NCBI GenBank assembly: GCA_038093975.1
Contig: JBBPTG010000047.1
Span: 62,001 to 126,000 of the forward strand
Reading direction: 5' to 3'
DNA: 64,000 bases
Origin: Chalciporus piperatus
Taxonomy: Eukaryota > Basidiomycota > Agaricomycetes > Boletales > Boletaceae
Under the pieces are notes generated by a model. It was not told the DNA's origin. It was given only the letters and a program-made list of their open reading frames with translations, and searched no databases. Every line of letters starts with the position of its first letter. Within the stretch, counting starts at the first letter, position 1. Both the position numbers and the translations under genes were made by a program. Shown piece after piece: positions 52,476 through 63,037 of the stretch.

Positions 52476-55066
52476 ATGTCGAATGCCCTCCTGAACCTGC
52501 TCCGCAATCCATCTTTGTAAGTAAATTTTCGCGATTCATTTGATCACTGTATCTCAAAAGAAAACAAAGTGAAAAATACCACCAAAGTCGACACAACGGG
52601 TACGTAAAATGTGTATCGGCTATTTCTACACCGGGTATTTACTTTGCCGTACTAGGTAAAACTATCCGCCATTGTTTGGTTCTCTCTTCTCTAACAAAGG
52701 ACGATATCGCAGGGAACACTGCGCCGTTTGCGAACGCAATTACAGCAGAGAATGTCGTCCACTGGCACAGATGCACTTGTTCGTTGTTCTTGAATGGTGC
52801 TCCTAGTGGAGGGTGAACGACTGTCTTCATCCCGACTCTTGGGTCTGCTTACGGGAGACTAAATGGTGCTGGACATTCAGACTTACAAGTTTTTCTCAGG
52901 CCCAAATCCATGCCTGAATCGACCCGGGTCCCTCAGTACGTATTTCCAGAGGGATGATCCACCTCGATATTGACTGTAACGCCCCCGCAGGATCGGGACA
53001 AAGATATTTGCCCTCATCATCGGAATCGATGCTTACACCGTCATCGACAAGCTGAATGGCGCTGTTGCGGACGCTCAGGCGATGAAAGCATACTTGAAGG
53101 ATGGGTTATGTGTTCCTGGGGAGCACATTCGCCGTGACGCTCCTTAATGGCGAGGCGAGCCGTGATGCCATTATCCAGGGTTTCCACGCACTGCGGGACG
53201 ACCCTGCTATCGAAAATGACAACCCTATTGTCATATATTATGCCGGGCACGGTGGAGAGCTCCCTCCACCTCCAGAGTGGATATCCAGCGACGAACCACA
53301 GACCAAGATCCAGTACATGCTTCCGGCCAACTATGATCCTCCACGCGTGTATGGTATTCCTGACCGTACAATTGGCGCATTGATCGAGCAAATCGCAAAG
53401 CAGAAAGGTGATAATATCGTGAGTGCTAGAGAGTATTTTGGATTCGATTCGCTGATTATCGCCGATAGACAGTCATCTTCGATTGCTGCCACTCGGGTTC
53501 TGCCACCAGAGCTGCCAACAGGGATCTCACGCCTCGCGGAGTGGAACTTGCGGATAACGTCCCACCTACTCTCGATGACAGCATCTGGAAAGCTCGGGGA
53601 ACACAAGTTGCCATAGCGTTCGATAAGCATCCCTTACGCTCATATGTTTTGCTGTCGGCGTGTAACCAGGAGGAACTTGCATATGAAGCCGAGGGACGTG
53701 GCCAGTTTACTCGCGCACTCTTGACGACGTTGAATGACTCTCGTCCCGCCCAACTCACCTACGCCAATGTCCTGGAGTATATTGGTCCTCTTAACGGGCG
53801 AGTACTTCGTGTTCAATCCTTGATACTCTTCTAATCCGCGATTGACTCAGCCAACATCCCCAGTGTGAAGGATATCACAGAGAGCGACTCTTCTTCAATG
53901 TAAAAGCGCCCGATTCTAGCCCTCCTGGCTATTCGGTTCGCAAAAGCGGCGGCGGATACGTCATCGATGCTGGATCCGCTCAAGGCGTTTCTAAAGGAGC
54001 CGAATTCACCATTTATCCAGACACTCGAAATACAAGTGCACCGCTGCTTGCAATGGTAATCGACGATGCCGCCATCATCGGAGCATTCGAGACCACCGTC
54101 ACGGGATGCTGATCGAAATCCCGGAGCATTCCATCGCATTACTCACGCGAGCTGGCGACGAGGAAGAGTTGGCACTGTGCGTGCCTCAGGAGGAAGCATT
54201 CCCTGTCTTTGAAACTCTTTTCCGGCTGTTGTATGGCAAACATGCGGGTTGTGTCAAGATATCCCTCGTTTGCCGTGACCTGCGCAATGCCAAGCTAGGG
54301 ATCACGATGAACAACAGCCAAGTCGGCTTTGAGATCCTGGATCCGCGTGTGACGGTATTTGGGTTGACTACAATACCCTTCACAGTCAACCCTGATGTCG
54401 ATAAACTCGGCTGCTTCTTCACTGCGACTGCACGTTACCAAGCGCATCTCGGTCGCACGAGGGTAAACAATCTCATCGAGACCAAGGTGGAGGTCGACTT
54501 ATACCAGTTGAAGGTGTCCGAGTCCGAGTTCGACGACGCTGGCTATCCGACGCTCTACCCAGTAAAGCCGAGTCTCCGTCAGGACAACAGGATCGAATTC
54601 GACGTCATCCCGAGTGCCATCTACGGCATCAAAATCACGAACAACACGCCGTGAGACTTGTATCCCAACATATTCTTCTTTGACAACAGCAATCTGAGCA
54701 TCGGTGAGTGAGCCAAACCCACGGACCCAGTCCACCGCTTACTGGTATTGTCCAGAGGCATCTTACACACAGTCTGCTGTCGGCAGTCCCTACACACCGT
54801 TGAAAAATAGCGGAGGGACTTTGACCGCCAGGTACGGCTCGGGCGGGTTGGCCCCGATGTCCTATTCCTTGATGGATGGGCAGGACATCGATGTCGGGTT
54901 TCTTAAGACATTTCTGACGACAAAGCCTGTCGATATGAGCGATATTGCGCAATAGTCGCCCTTCAAGTTCGACAGCGCGCGCACACAGTATAAAGTCACT
55001 CGTCCTCCGCCAGACACCTGGGGTATTGTTCTGGTTCCTGTGGTGCAAAGACGGGGGAGATCGTGA
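52476..55066 (+). pseudogene. second caspase-domain gene, frameshifted, dyad intact
   Basis: Paralogue of 49520-51701. A first exon MSNALLNLLRNPS (52476) is followed after an intron by IFALIIGIDAYTVIDKLNGAV (from about 52992). The catalytic His is present (VIYYAGHGGE) and so is Cys (FDCCHSGSATR). Lesions: a one-base shift near 53133, a frame problem at the 53800-53860 intron, a shift near 54108, a TGA at 54652-54654 (where the paralogue reads FDLYP) and a TAG at 54953-54955 near the C-terminus. Similarity to the first gene continues to VPVVQRR at about 55050. Recent decay of the copy that kept the active site, next to an intact copy that lost it. Confidence 0.7.
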
Positions 55067-56650
55067 ATGTGACTTGTTTATCTCGGATTTATCGAGTCTA
55101 TTTTCGATGTACATATTGTGTACGCGATTCAGCCGTATTGTCGTATCTCGTGATCTGGTACTAGATTACCGTACTTCACTAAGTAAGGTTCGAGGAAGCC
55201 TGAGGGCAGTATGGCATTCATCAACGCATACCCGAAATTTCATGTTTTTCTACCACATCGTGGACAATGTGCACAAGTCTGAATCATACCCGCAGTGTTT
55301 CCTTCGCGTCCCTAGCACGGAGAATGTACCTCAGAAAACAATAATCACTTTGCCGTATTCTCCATCCGAGGAAATCGAAAGCGACATGGTATATGAACAG
55401 CCTGAGGGCTGAGTGGTGCTGGTGCTGGGATGTAGTATGCCTATACGGCTGCAACGCTCGCCTTGGCACGATTGTAGATCAATGAATGAAATCCCCAGAT
55501 GGACGAACGTGACACAAGATGAGACTGCTGGTGTCACTGATCCGATCATGCAACGCATGTTCAAAAGGCGTCAACGTCAGTCAACGTGGTGAGCTGTTCG
55601 CTCCATTCCTGCAATCAAACTATCGTCTTGAGACTCAGCAACCCACAACTTGAACCATGCCCCTGCGCAGACTCGAATCCTTCTTGCGATTGACTCAAAG
55701 TCCCAAGAAGAAGCCCAAAGGGCTTCCTGCAAACGAATCGCCCAACATGCCTAGCCCGCAACCTAAAGGCTCGGATGCTCTCGCGTAAGTGAGGTTGGTT
55801 TCCATCGGCAACTCGCCTCTCACTACACTGCCAATCTTGTAAGGGTTCCACTGAGGCTTAGTGTGAATTAGGTTCGCGAAGGGGCAAGGCAGGGTTCGGT
55901 AAGGAAATTCCGGCATATGTACTGCCATCCGTAACAAATAGATACAATTTGCCTCGGACCGCCGGTAGAGCTGTTGCTGGGTTCTGAGGTCGGACTGAGG
56001 TCAGGCTGAGCATGGCATCTGTATGGTAAATCTATCTATGTCAAGCACTAGTGCCAATACCTTGATGACACATGCCAGCAATAAGCTCAAAATAATGTTA
56101 TTATGATGTAGCTAAGTACACTCGGATCTGATATACCAATGAGAAACAGGAATTCGTCCGTGCCATGCTGTTCCGCTCACGGGCTCTCCTGCGGGCTCTC
56201 GCATTCACGTCGCGCCATGGGCCACGTACATCGTCGGACCAGGGTCGTTTTGCTGCGTGTTTGGGTCTGGGCCCATTTGTGGTGCCCATTGGCCTGTTTC
56301 AATGTATACAAGTTAGTAGAGCCTGAGGTGTGGGGTAGATTTGTTCACCTACTAGCTTAGCACTATGTTGTGGCGAGAAAATGAGTGCAGCGAGAGACTC
56401 AAAGTTGATGTCGACGTTGAAGCTGAAGTTGAACTGTTGACAGCGCACAAGTCACATGACACGCGCAACTCAAAAATTTCGACAAGTCCAAAATTCTTCA
56501 AATCATTAGGAAACAAAGGCTACATTTTTTGGATTGCCTTCATCACTTTGCTCGAGAATTCCTCAATTGATACATGATAGTTATTATAATGTATCATCAT
56601 TTGTATTACTTCGCATCTGATACCTGAAAGACAAAGGTCACCCATGTGTT
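55067..56650. other. no recognised complete gene
   Basis: It contains one exon-like start (55657-55784) and otherwise short unassigned ORFs. AT content rises towards the DNA element that begins near 56650. Confidence 0.3.
55657..55784 (+). pseudogene. orphan first exon
   Basis: ATG then RRLESFLRLTQSPKKKPKGL and a Ser/Pro-rich stretch ending at a good donor (CGC|GTAAGT). Nothing convincing follows in frame downstream. It could be the remnant start of a third caspase-like or other gene; the family is not recognisable. Confidence 0.25.
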
Positions 56651-56695
56651 TCTCCCAATGTTGGGCAAGCCTCGGCACTATGTCGTGCAAACGTA

Positions 56696-56749
56696 GTTAC
56701 CAAACCTTTGTACCACAGTGCTCTGTGGTTTGTTGGTGGCTTTGGTAAC
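56696..56749. repeat. nested hairpin at the left side of the element
   Basis: GTTACCAAA (56696-56704) pairs with TTTGGTAAC (56741-56749); inside it CCACAG (56713-56718) pairs with CTGTGG (56723-56728). A partly similar CTGTGCTCTGTAGGG occurs near 58489-58503 at the right side. Confidence 0.55.
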
Positions 56750-57062
56750 CTCAGGTGAACCTCAGGCGGATAACGGATACTCACCATGCGACCAATTACT
56801 GGTTGCAATCACTATGTAAAAGGGTGATTTCCGAACATCACCTGTTTATGTAGTGATTACCTAGTACATGGTGATGGCAAGTGATTTTTCACCACTACTG
56901 GATCACCCATTTTTGTGGCGAAGATCACCATGTCCATATTCCATCAGTCCGCAGTGTGATCCTCACCATCTCGACTGGTTTTAATCACCTCTTGCTGCAT
57001 GTCTGATACGCATCGTGAAAATCACCACTCAGTCACCAGCAGAAAATTTGTAAATGCTGTGT

Positions 57063-57140
57063 TGAGGACCGGAGTCGAACACACGACAGCCACACCAAAA
57101 ATATACATTGCACGCAATAACTGCTAGACTACATGACTGC
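57063..57140 (-). repeat. tRNA-derived SINE-like sequence with A and B boxes
   Basis: On the minus strand TAGTCTAGCAG fits the Pol III A-box consensus TRGYNNARNNG exactly, and TGTTCGACTCC fits the B box at 10 of 11 positions, 39 bases downstream. Acceptor arms do not pair, so it is not a working tRNA. Homologous to 34986-35060 (+). Confidence 0.55.
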
Positions 57141-57409
57141 ATCAATACTTTTGTGGTTGTGGGTAGCCTTATGTCTATCAATTCCTGCGGTGGGCGAAAA
57201 TTTTCGTCAAGTCCCTCCTTCGCACCTCACACCATGCTTGCAACACCCTGCCACCATAACATCGAGCAGCCACCAAACACGACAATGGATCAGTCACGAA
57301 CACACACGAGTCACGAACACACACAACAGTGGGTAGTTATTTGAAGATCCACGGACGAGACCACAGGTCGACAGCGAACAGATTCGCAGATGCAGACGCG
57401 ATTTCCCGG

Positions 57410-57785
57410 ACATCGTCGACAGTCGACTATACACGATCTCGCAACCGATGATACATGTTGTTACCTGACCGTACACGATTTCGCCTCCACGACCTCTCAA
57501 CCGACCAACACGATCTTGTCGGCCGACCATAGTACACGTCGTTACCTGAACGTACAAGAGATCGCCAGCCAACCGGACACGATCTCGTCAGTCAACTGTA
57601 CACGATCTCATCAACTGACCATACATGATCTTGCCACCCGACCATACACAATCTTGTCAGTCGACTGTACACGATCCCGTCATCAACCGACCATGGACAC
57701 AGTCTCGTCAGTCGACTGTACACGATCCCCAACCGACCATACATGATCCCTGCAGCCGACCATACACGATCTCGTTCAAGTTAGC
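57410..57785 (+). repeat. minisatellite, ~20-24 bp units
   Basis: Imperfect repeats of the type CGACCATACACGATCTCGTCA appear some 14-16 times (CGACTGTACACGATCCCGTCA, CGACCATACATGATCTTGCC and others). ORFs reading through it are repeat translations. Confidence 0.7.
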
Positions 57786-57829
57786 CGACCGAGAGCTCGT
57801 CAAGCAATACCTACAGATTAAGCGGATAC

Positions 57830-58011
57830 GCCAACCCACAAAACAATCCTTCAGCAGAAGAGAACGACAACACTGGCGAACGTGGCAACAAACGGACTCG
57901 ATTCGACGATTTCGACGATGACGACGAGCGTGGGAGCGGCGATGATGTCGAAGCTGAATTCGAAGGTAGCGGTAACGGCGAAGGCAGTGGAGTGGAGACG
58001 GCCTGATTTGA
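57830..58011 (+). pseudogene. acidic C-terminal ORF remnant inside the element
   Basis: A frame reads ANPQNNPSAEENDNTGE, KRTRFDDFDDDDERGSGDD, then EAEFEGSGNGEGSGVETA and a stop. A basic patch (KRTRF) followed by a strongly acidic, Gly-rich tail looks like the C-terminus of a nuclear/transposon protein. There is no upstream coding part. Possibly the last piece of a lost transposase or captured gene. Confidence 0.35.
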
Positions 58012-58593
58012 CGATCGGTATGTGGTGGTACCAAGTAGTAGATATCACCTGTATGAAAAGTGGTGATATATACCACTGTACCATTGTACTCAATCTCACC
58101 CCGCGTTTTGAGATGATTGCCACAAGATTTGGGCGAGCGAATTCCACCAGATTGCATGGTGGATCCTACCTGATTTAGGCGGGAGATTCACTGGCTGAAC
58201 AAGTGATGTGCACTGGAAATAATCACCTCATGACTCGGTGAAAATAGCTTTGTGACGAGTAAATAAACAGGGTGGTGAATTCGGCAAGAAAAACGGTGAT
58301 TTAAACTAGGTTTTGGGCACCGTGTTCGATGGTGATCTTCACTCCCCGAGTGTGATTACCACCCAGAAAACCGGTGATATTAACCACAGAACACGGTGAA
58401 CCAGTAGGTGAATTTCACCCCGTCTAGGTCTCACGGTGACTGTACGTACACATGTTGATGATCGACAGCCGTTCACACAAATGTGCCCCCTGTGCTCTGT
58501 AGGGACTTGTTTGGCACTGTGTGGGGGAACTCTCAGGAAATTTCGGCATATACCCGGTGAATGCCTTGAACATTTGGGCGTGTAGCAAACGGT

Positions 58594-59447
58594 ATGGTTC
58601 ACATCAGTTCCGCCGAATCTAGTTCAAACGAAGTACCCGATCCAAGTTCTAGCTCGCAACCCGAAGAAACAATCATGTGAATAAATTTACTCGACTTTCC
58701 ATAACGCGCCTTCATAGACAACTGACGATGAAACCATTGTTTGATAGGCCTTTGTCAGCAAAGTCTGCTGCGAGTGATGCGGTCAAGGAGCGGACCACCC
58801 TCGATGAAGAATTGCGGCGTGCCCGCGAGGAAGTACACGAGTTGCGACGGCTGCGCGAGCTAGATCGAAAAGAAAGGGAAGCAGAAAGGGCGGAGCAGAA
58901 AAGACTCCTCGAGGAGAAGGAGAAGGAACTCCAGCGGGTCCTCGAAGAAGCACGAGAGAGGAATAGCTACGGGCGACAGACCAATGAGTGGGAGAGCTCT
59001 GACATCGTCAGGATCATGGCGTACACTGCCGACGTCTCACGCAAATTCTACTTCGGATCTGCAGCATTCCGAAAACCCGACGTTGCCAGCTACCTCTCTG
59101 TCCAGCTTGAGACGGATGGTAGAAACCAGGGCTGGGCCAGCGATCCTGAAGCTGGTATCAGGAGCTGGTTTGAGTTGGCAATCCTGAGCAACATCCCAAA
59201 TACCGGACAATCTGTGGATAAGCAAATCAAGGTCATTGGCGGGAAACGATGCACCTGGGTGTCGCATGTCCTTCCCCTCACGAGGAGTTACGTGCGGCAG
59301 AGTGGTCAACTGTTCCCAAAGTCGCATGAAATGTGGGCTTACATAGATGATGGCGATGTTATTGGTGTTCTTGCCTGTGCGCAGTCTCCGGGTTGGAAGT
59401 GCGAGGCTCGCTATGGTAAATTGAACTTTAAAAGAGTTGGCTCTTAA
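58594..59447 (+). CDS. coiled-coil protein with C-terminal beta-domain, unknown function
   Basis: Start at 58594 (MVHISSAESSSNEVPDPSS). A 41-bp intron (58677-58717) joins in frame to QLTMKPLFDRPLSAKS; the result is about 270 residues. Residues ~45-120 form a highly charged coiled coil (RAREEVHELRRLRELDRKE and so on). Residues ~135-270 form a domain with GWASDPEAGIRSWFEL, VSHVLPLTRSYVRQSG and EMWAYIDDGDVIGVLACAQ, a pattern I have seen in uncharacterised basidiomycete proteins (beta-sandwich-like) but cannot name. No membrane or signal segment. It lies just right of the GGTGAT element. Confidence 0.65.
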
Positions 59448-60507
59448 TTACCACTGAAGCTGCGTATCAATCGCGGCGACTTTGTAATCTAATCTACTCA
59501 TGTGATAACGTACTTTCATGCACCAAGGTCTCTCCAGGATTCGGAAGATACGAGTACTATTCACGGTACGGATAGACTCCATGTGGTATCGAATAAAGCG
59601 AAGATCGTTTCAGTGATGTCAACGGTCCAGGTGGCAGTGCAACGAATTATCTAATCTTGCTTCCCCTATTCGCGCTTGTGGCTGATAGTTTCCTCCAACC
59701 TTCCTCAGTAAGTTCGCCCCATCACCTCCCCCGGCGCGATGCGCGATTCTCTATCTGTCACGGAACGTTTGTACCGAGCCTGAGAGAGTCAAACAGCGCG
59801 CATATAGCCAGTGAATCAGAGGGGGGTCACGCGGTGAGTGATTCAGAATTTTCTCCTAACCCACGACTCTCGAGGAAATACGACGCCCGGTCGAGGCACC
59901 CGCGAGGAACATCCAAGTGTACGAAAGTGTGTCGGTCTCCCTTCTCGCGCGCGCATATTCTATATCGGTATTCCTCGAGGACCGTTGCGACCGTCGAGGA
60001 AACAACACCGAGATCGCTTGACGGCAGCCTTACCTTCGTCGCGGTTGTGGCCATCGCGTCGTCGCACACGTTCTATTCAGCGATATATGCGCCGAGATTT
60101 CGACAGAACCCCCGCATCGGAAAAAGTGACAGGCCAGCCATCTCGCGACGTCGACGCCCGGACTCGTAAACCACAAAGTCGCTGATTCATACGACACTGC
60201 GAACTCTGTTCCGAGAGAAACTCGTTTATTCCCAACGACCTACATACAACAAATTCAAATCAAACGAAGCCATGAACAAAGCAAAACAAACGAGCGTCTT
60301 CCAGAAACGCAGGAATATCAAAAAGCGAACGTGCGAAAGGAAAGTAATTAGGTACAGCCATCCTCAGGATCTCACAACGGTACGTTAGAAAGACCATGGG
60401 CGCCACTCATTCAGAGGACAAGATTCTACTCTTGCGGTACATGCGGGCCATTGGTGTGGACCTAACCCGAGTGAATATTCAGATAGCAAATGAGCGAAAA
60501 GGGACGA
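59448..60507. other. no recognised gene
   Basis: Contains Arg/Ser-rich overlapping ORFs on both strands near 59657-60185 in a CG-rich patch, without domain motifs. From about 60200 it is probably the 3' flank of the secreted-protein gene. Confidence 0.3.
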
Positions 60508-63028
60508 TTACCTCTTCCAGTGGTGGTCTCCCCACCCTCCGTTGTTCCAACCGTTGCCATTCCAGCCATCGTTGTATGTGGTAGGTGAAGCCGAGGGAGT
60601 TGCCGATGTCTGCGATACAAGGTTTAGTATGCCAAAAACGCATCGAGGTAGATACCGTAACACACCAAGGACTGTAAAAGGTACGGACGACAGTCAGAAT
60701 CTGAGTCCCACGAGGGGGAATGTACCAACAACTCTCACCTGAGACGGGCACACCGTTGCAGTTACTGTTACCGTGACGACAACAGGACTCGAAGCTGCGG
60801 TCATACACTGCGTGGCCGTTGGCGTTGCACTCGTAGGGATTGAACACGTAGGAGTGACCGTTGGCGTTGCACTTGGAGGGATTGAGCTCGTAGGAATTGC
60901 ACTAGTGGTGCCCGTGTTTTGCAACAAAACGCCAGTGGGACTTATGGTGGCTGGCGCTGATGTGGTGGCCGGCGCTGATGTGGCAGCCGCCGAAGAAGTG
61001 GCGCTAGCAACACTTGATGATGACGGAGAAGAAGCCGCCGCAGATGTCAAAACGGTAGTCGTTGCCGCTGCCGAAGCGGAGGACGTTGTACCAGCAGCGG
61101 CCTAGAACCATCAACGTAAGCACGGTACGTCCTTGGAAGGGGACTAACTTACGGTAGTTGAGGTTGGTGCGGAGACCGAGGAGGGCGCTGATGTCGTGCT
61201 ACCACCAGCCTACAACTTGTTGTCAATAACAAAACCCCCTTCACGATGGACGGACTCACAGCAGTAGTGGATGATGCCGCAGCCGCAGTCGATGTCGTAG
61301 CGGCACTCGACGCAGAGGCCGTCGTGCCGCCAGTGAGCTGGAAATAATAACGTGAATAGCCGCCTCTCGCTCAAGGCGTAAGAACTCACCATTCCGAGGA
61401 TCTGCTGCAAGACTTGCGTGTTGATAGTAGCAGCGGTCACGACACCGTTGCCGTCCATGGTAAGTGTGACGGGGTTCGCAATGTTGAGGAGCTGGGTGCA
61501 TCCGAGTCCTGAAATTTGAGTCAGGAACGAAACTAGACGATACTCATGCGACAAACGTACCAGGGAGAGGTCCAAGTGACGTGGAATACCGCATCGCAAG
61601 GAAGGTGAACAAGTTAGTCGCAGCGGCGGGAGCGGGGGAGGGACTGTTGGAGAACAGCTGCTGGTTGTCGTTTATGAAGATACCACCTTGAGAAATCTGT
61701 TGACTGAAAGTCGAAATACCTACTCAGTCGAGTAAGACAGATGATGAGTGAGAGCATACCAGTAAGTGACTGCTGACGCGTTGTTGTTGTCTGCTTGAGG
61801 TTGTCCGGTACCATCACGATACAAGTTTACTTTTTGAAGTGATTGTTGTCCGTTGACGAGAACAAAGTTGTCGTTCAATGGTATCAGCGCAGGTCCACCG
61901 GCGGGAGGGTGAAAGAATGCTTGAAGTTCCTGTGTTCATAGGTCATCAAAAAAAAACCGTGCAAGAAAGTAAAGCTACGAACATTAGTCGCAAGGGACGA
62001 CCCCCGGCTACTTGGGCAAGTTGGACAAGGATTTTGGTACACTGTACAGCCAAGAGCTGGGTCAACGAATTGAGTTACGAGAGCGTTGTCCGAAGCTGAG
62101 CGTCAAACGTTATTAATACCACGCAAATGTTAAATGTAGGATGAAGAAGCACACCGTTTGATAGTACCTCGGCGTTTGGGTTGGCCTGGGAATTCGGCGG
62201 AGTGTTCTGAGCAAGCGTGTTGTTTCCAAGCAGCAGATACGTTGTAACCAGGTTGTCCGATTGATCCTACAGGAGCGTTAGACACGTTGTCTCCGACATG
62301 AAATTCACGCTGCTCACCTGGTCGACGACACGAAAATCATGAGTGGTAGGGCAAGCTTGACCATTCGTACCAGTCCCAGGGGAAGGAACATTGAGCAGTC
62401 CCTGGTTTACAGCGGTCTTGGCCGCGTTGAACCACGCCTGCCCGTTGCAATACGCGAACTACGGGCGGAGATTAGACTGAGAAGCCGATTGAGGGATCAA
62501 AATCGCACCTGGCCGAACACAGAGTTTGGTAGACCATTGACGCATCCCCCGGTAGCTCCGGTGAGCGTAAGAGTGTTTGCATTACTACCGAACCAGATGC
62601 CAACGACTGCATTGTTAGGAAGGGTAGGAACGATCGGAGGAACAAAAAATCCAGCTGTAGAGGTGGCCGCGGCGGCAGAGGTTGTTGCAGTTGCACCTGT
62701 GGAATTTTGACCCTGACCAACGGGCACCATCCCTGCGTTAATGACAAGAGGACTGTAGATTTGAATATTGCCCGTCGCGGGGTCGAGTATAGCAGCTTCA
62801 ACGAATGCGCCTTGATTGGCGAAATCAAGTTGCTGACGGCGCAACTCAGTCTCAAAAAGCACCAAAGAACACAGGACTTACGTTGCATCCCGTCAGCTCG
62901 TAGGGTGTGGCGAGACCCTGAGCAGTGAGGGGAGTTTGAGGAACTTTCAGCTGGCAATTCTGCGAGCGCACAGCAGCCACCCATGACAGCAAAGCGAGAG
63001 AAAGAGAAAGGCGTGTCGGATACTGCAT
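60508..63028 (-). CDS. secreted Ser/Thr-rich protein, conserved hypothetical
   Basis: Start 63028 (MQYPTRLSLSLALLSWVAAVRSQ) gives a classic signal peptide ending at or near SQ; Met at 63037 is an alternative. Exons then read NCQLKVPQTPLTAQGLATP, QLDFANQGAFVEAAILDPATG, VVGIWFGSNANTL, ACNGQAWF, DNLVTTYLLLGNN, LVTQFVDPALGC, FVLVNGQQSLQKV, GIFINDNQQLFSN, TNLFTFLAMRYSTSLGPLP, LGCTQLLNIANPVTL. A long Ser/Thr/Ala-rich linker follows, ending in VTVTVTATVCPS and, after an intron, a Gly/Asn/Trp-rich tail NGNGWNNGGWG closing with HHWKR (stop 60508). About nine introns. No catalytic motif recognised; no hydrophobic GPI-type C-terminus is seen. Probably a cell-wall or extracellular protein, unrelated to the cluster. 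Confidence 0.7.
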
Positions 63029-63037
63029 CCTGCGCAA

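Larger units (their letters stand above)
56650..58570. mobile_element. non-autonomous DNA element with GGTGAT/ATCACC subterminal repeats
   Basis: Both flanks of a ~1 kb core carry dense short repeats GGTGAT, GTGATT, ATCACC and TCACC in both orientations (56770-57050 and 58030-58440). Such motif clusters at transposon ends are typical transposase-binding sites. The core contains a tRNA-like SINE copy, a ~21-24 bp minisatellite and an acidic ORF tail. Precise ends and target duplication were not found; the limits given are approximate. Confidence 0.5.

Noticed and set aside
57063..57140. Functional tRNA gene
   Set aside because: Pol III boxes are present but the acceptor arms do not pair and the anticodon arm is not clear; a diverged copy exists at 34986.
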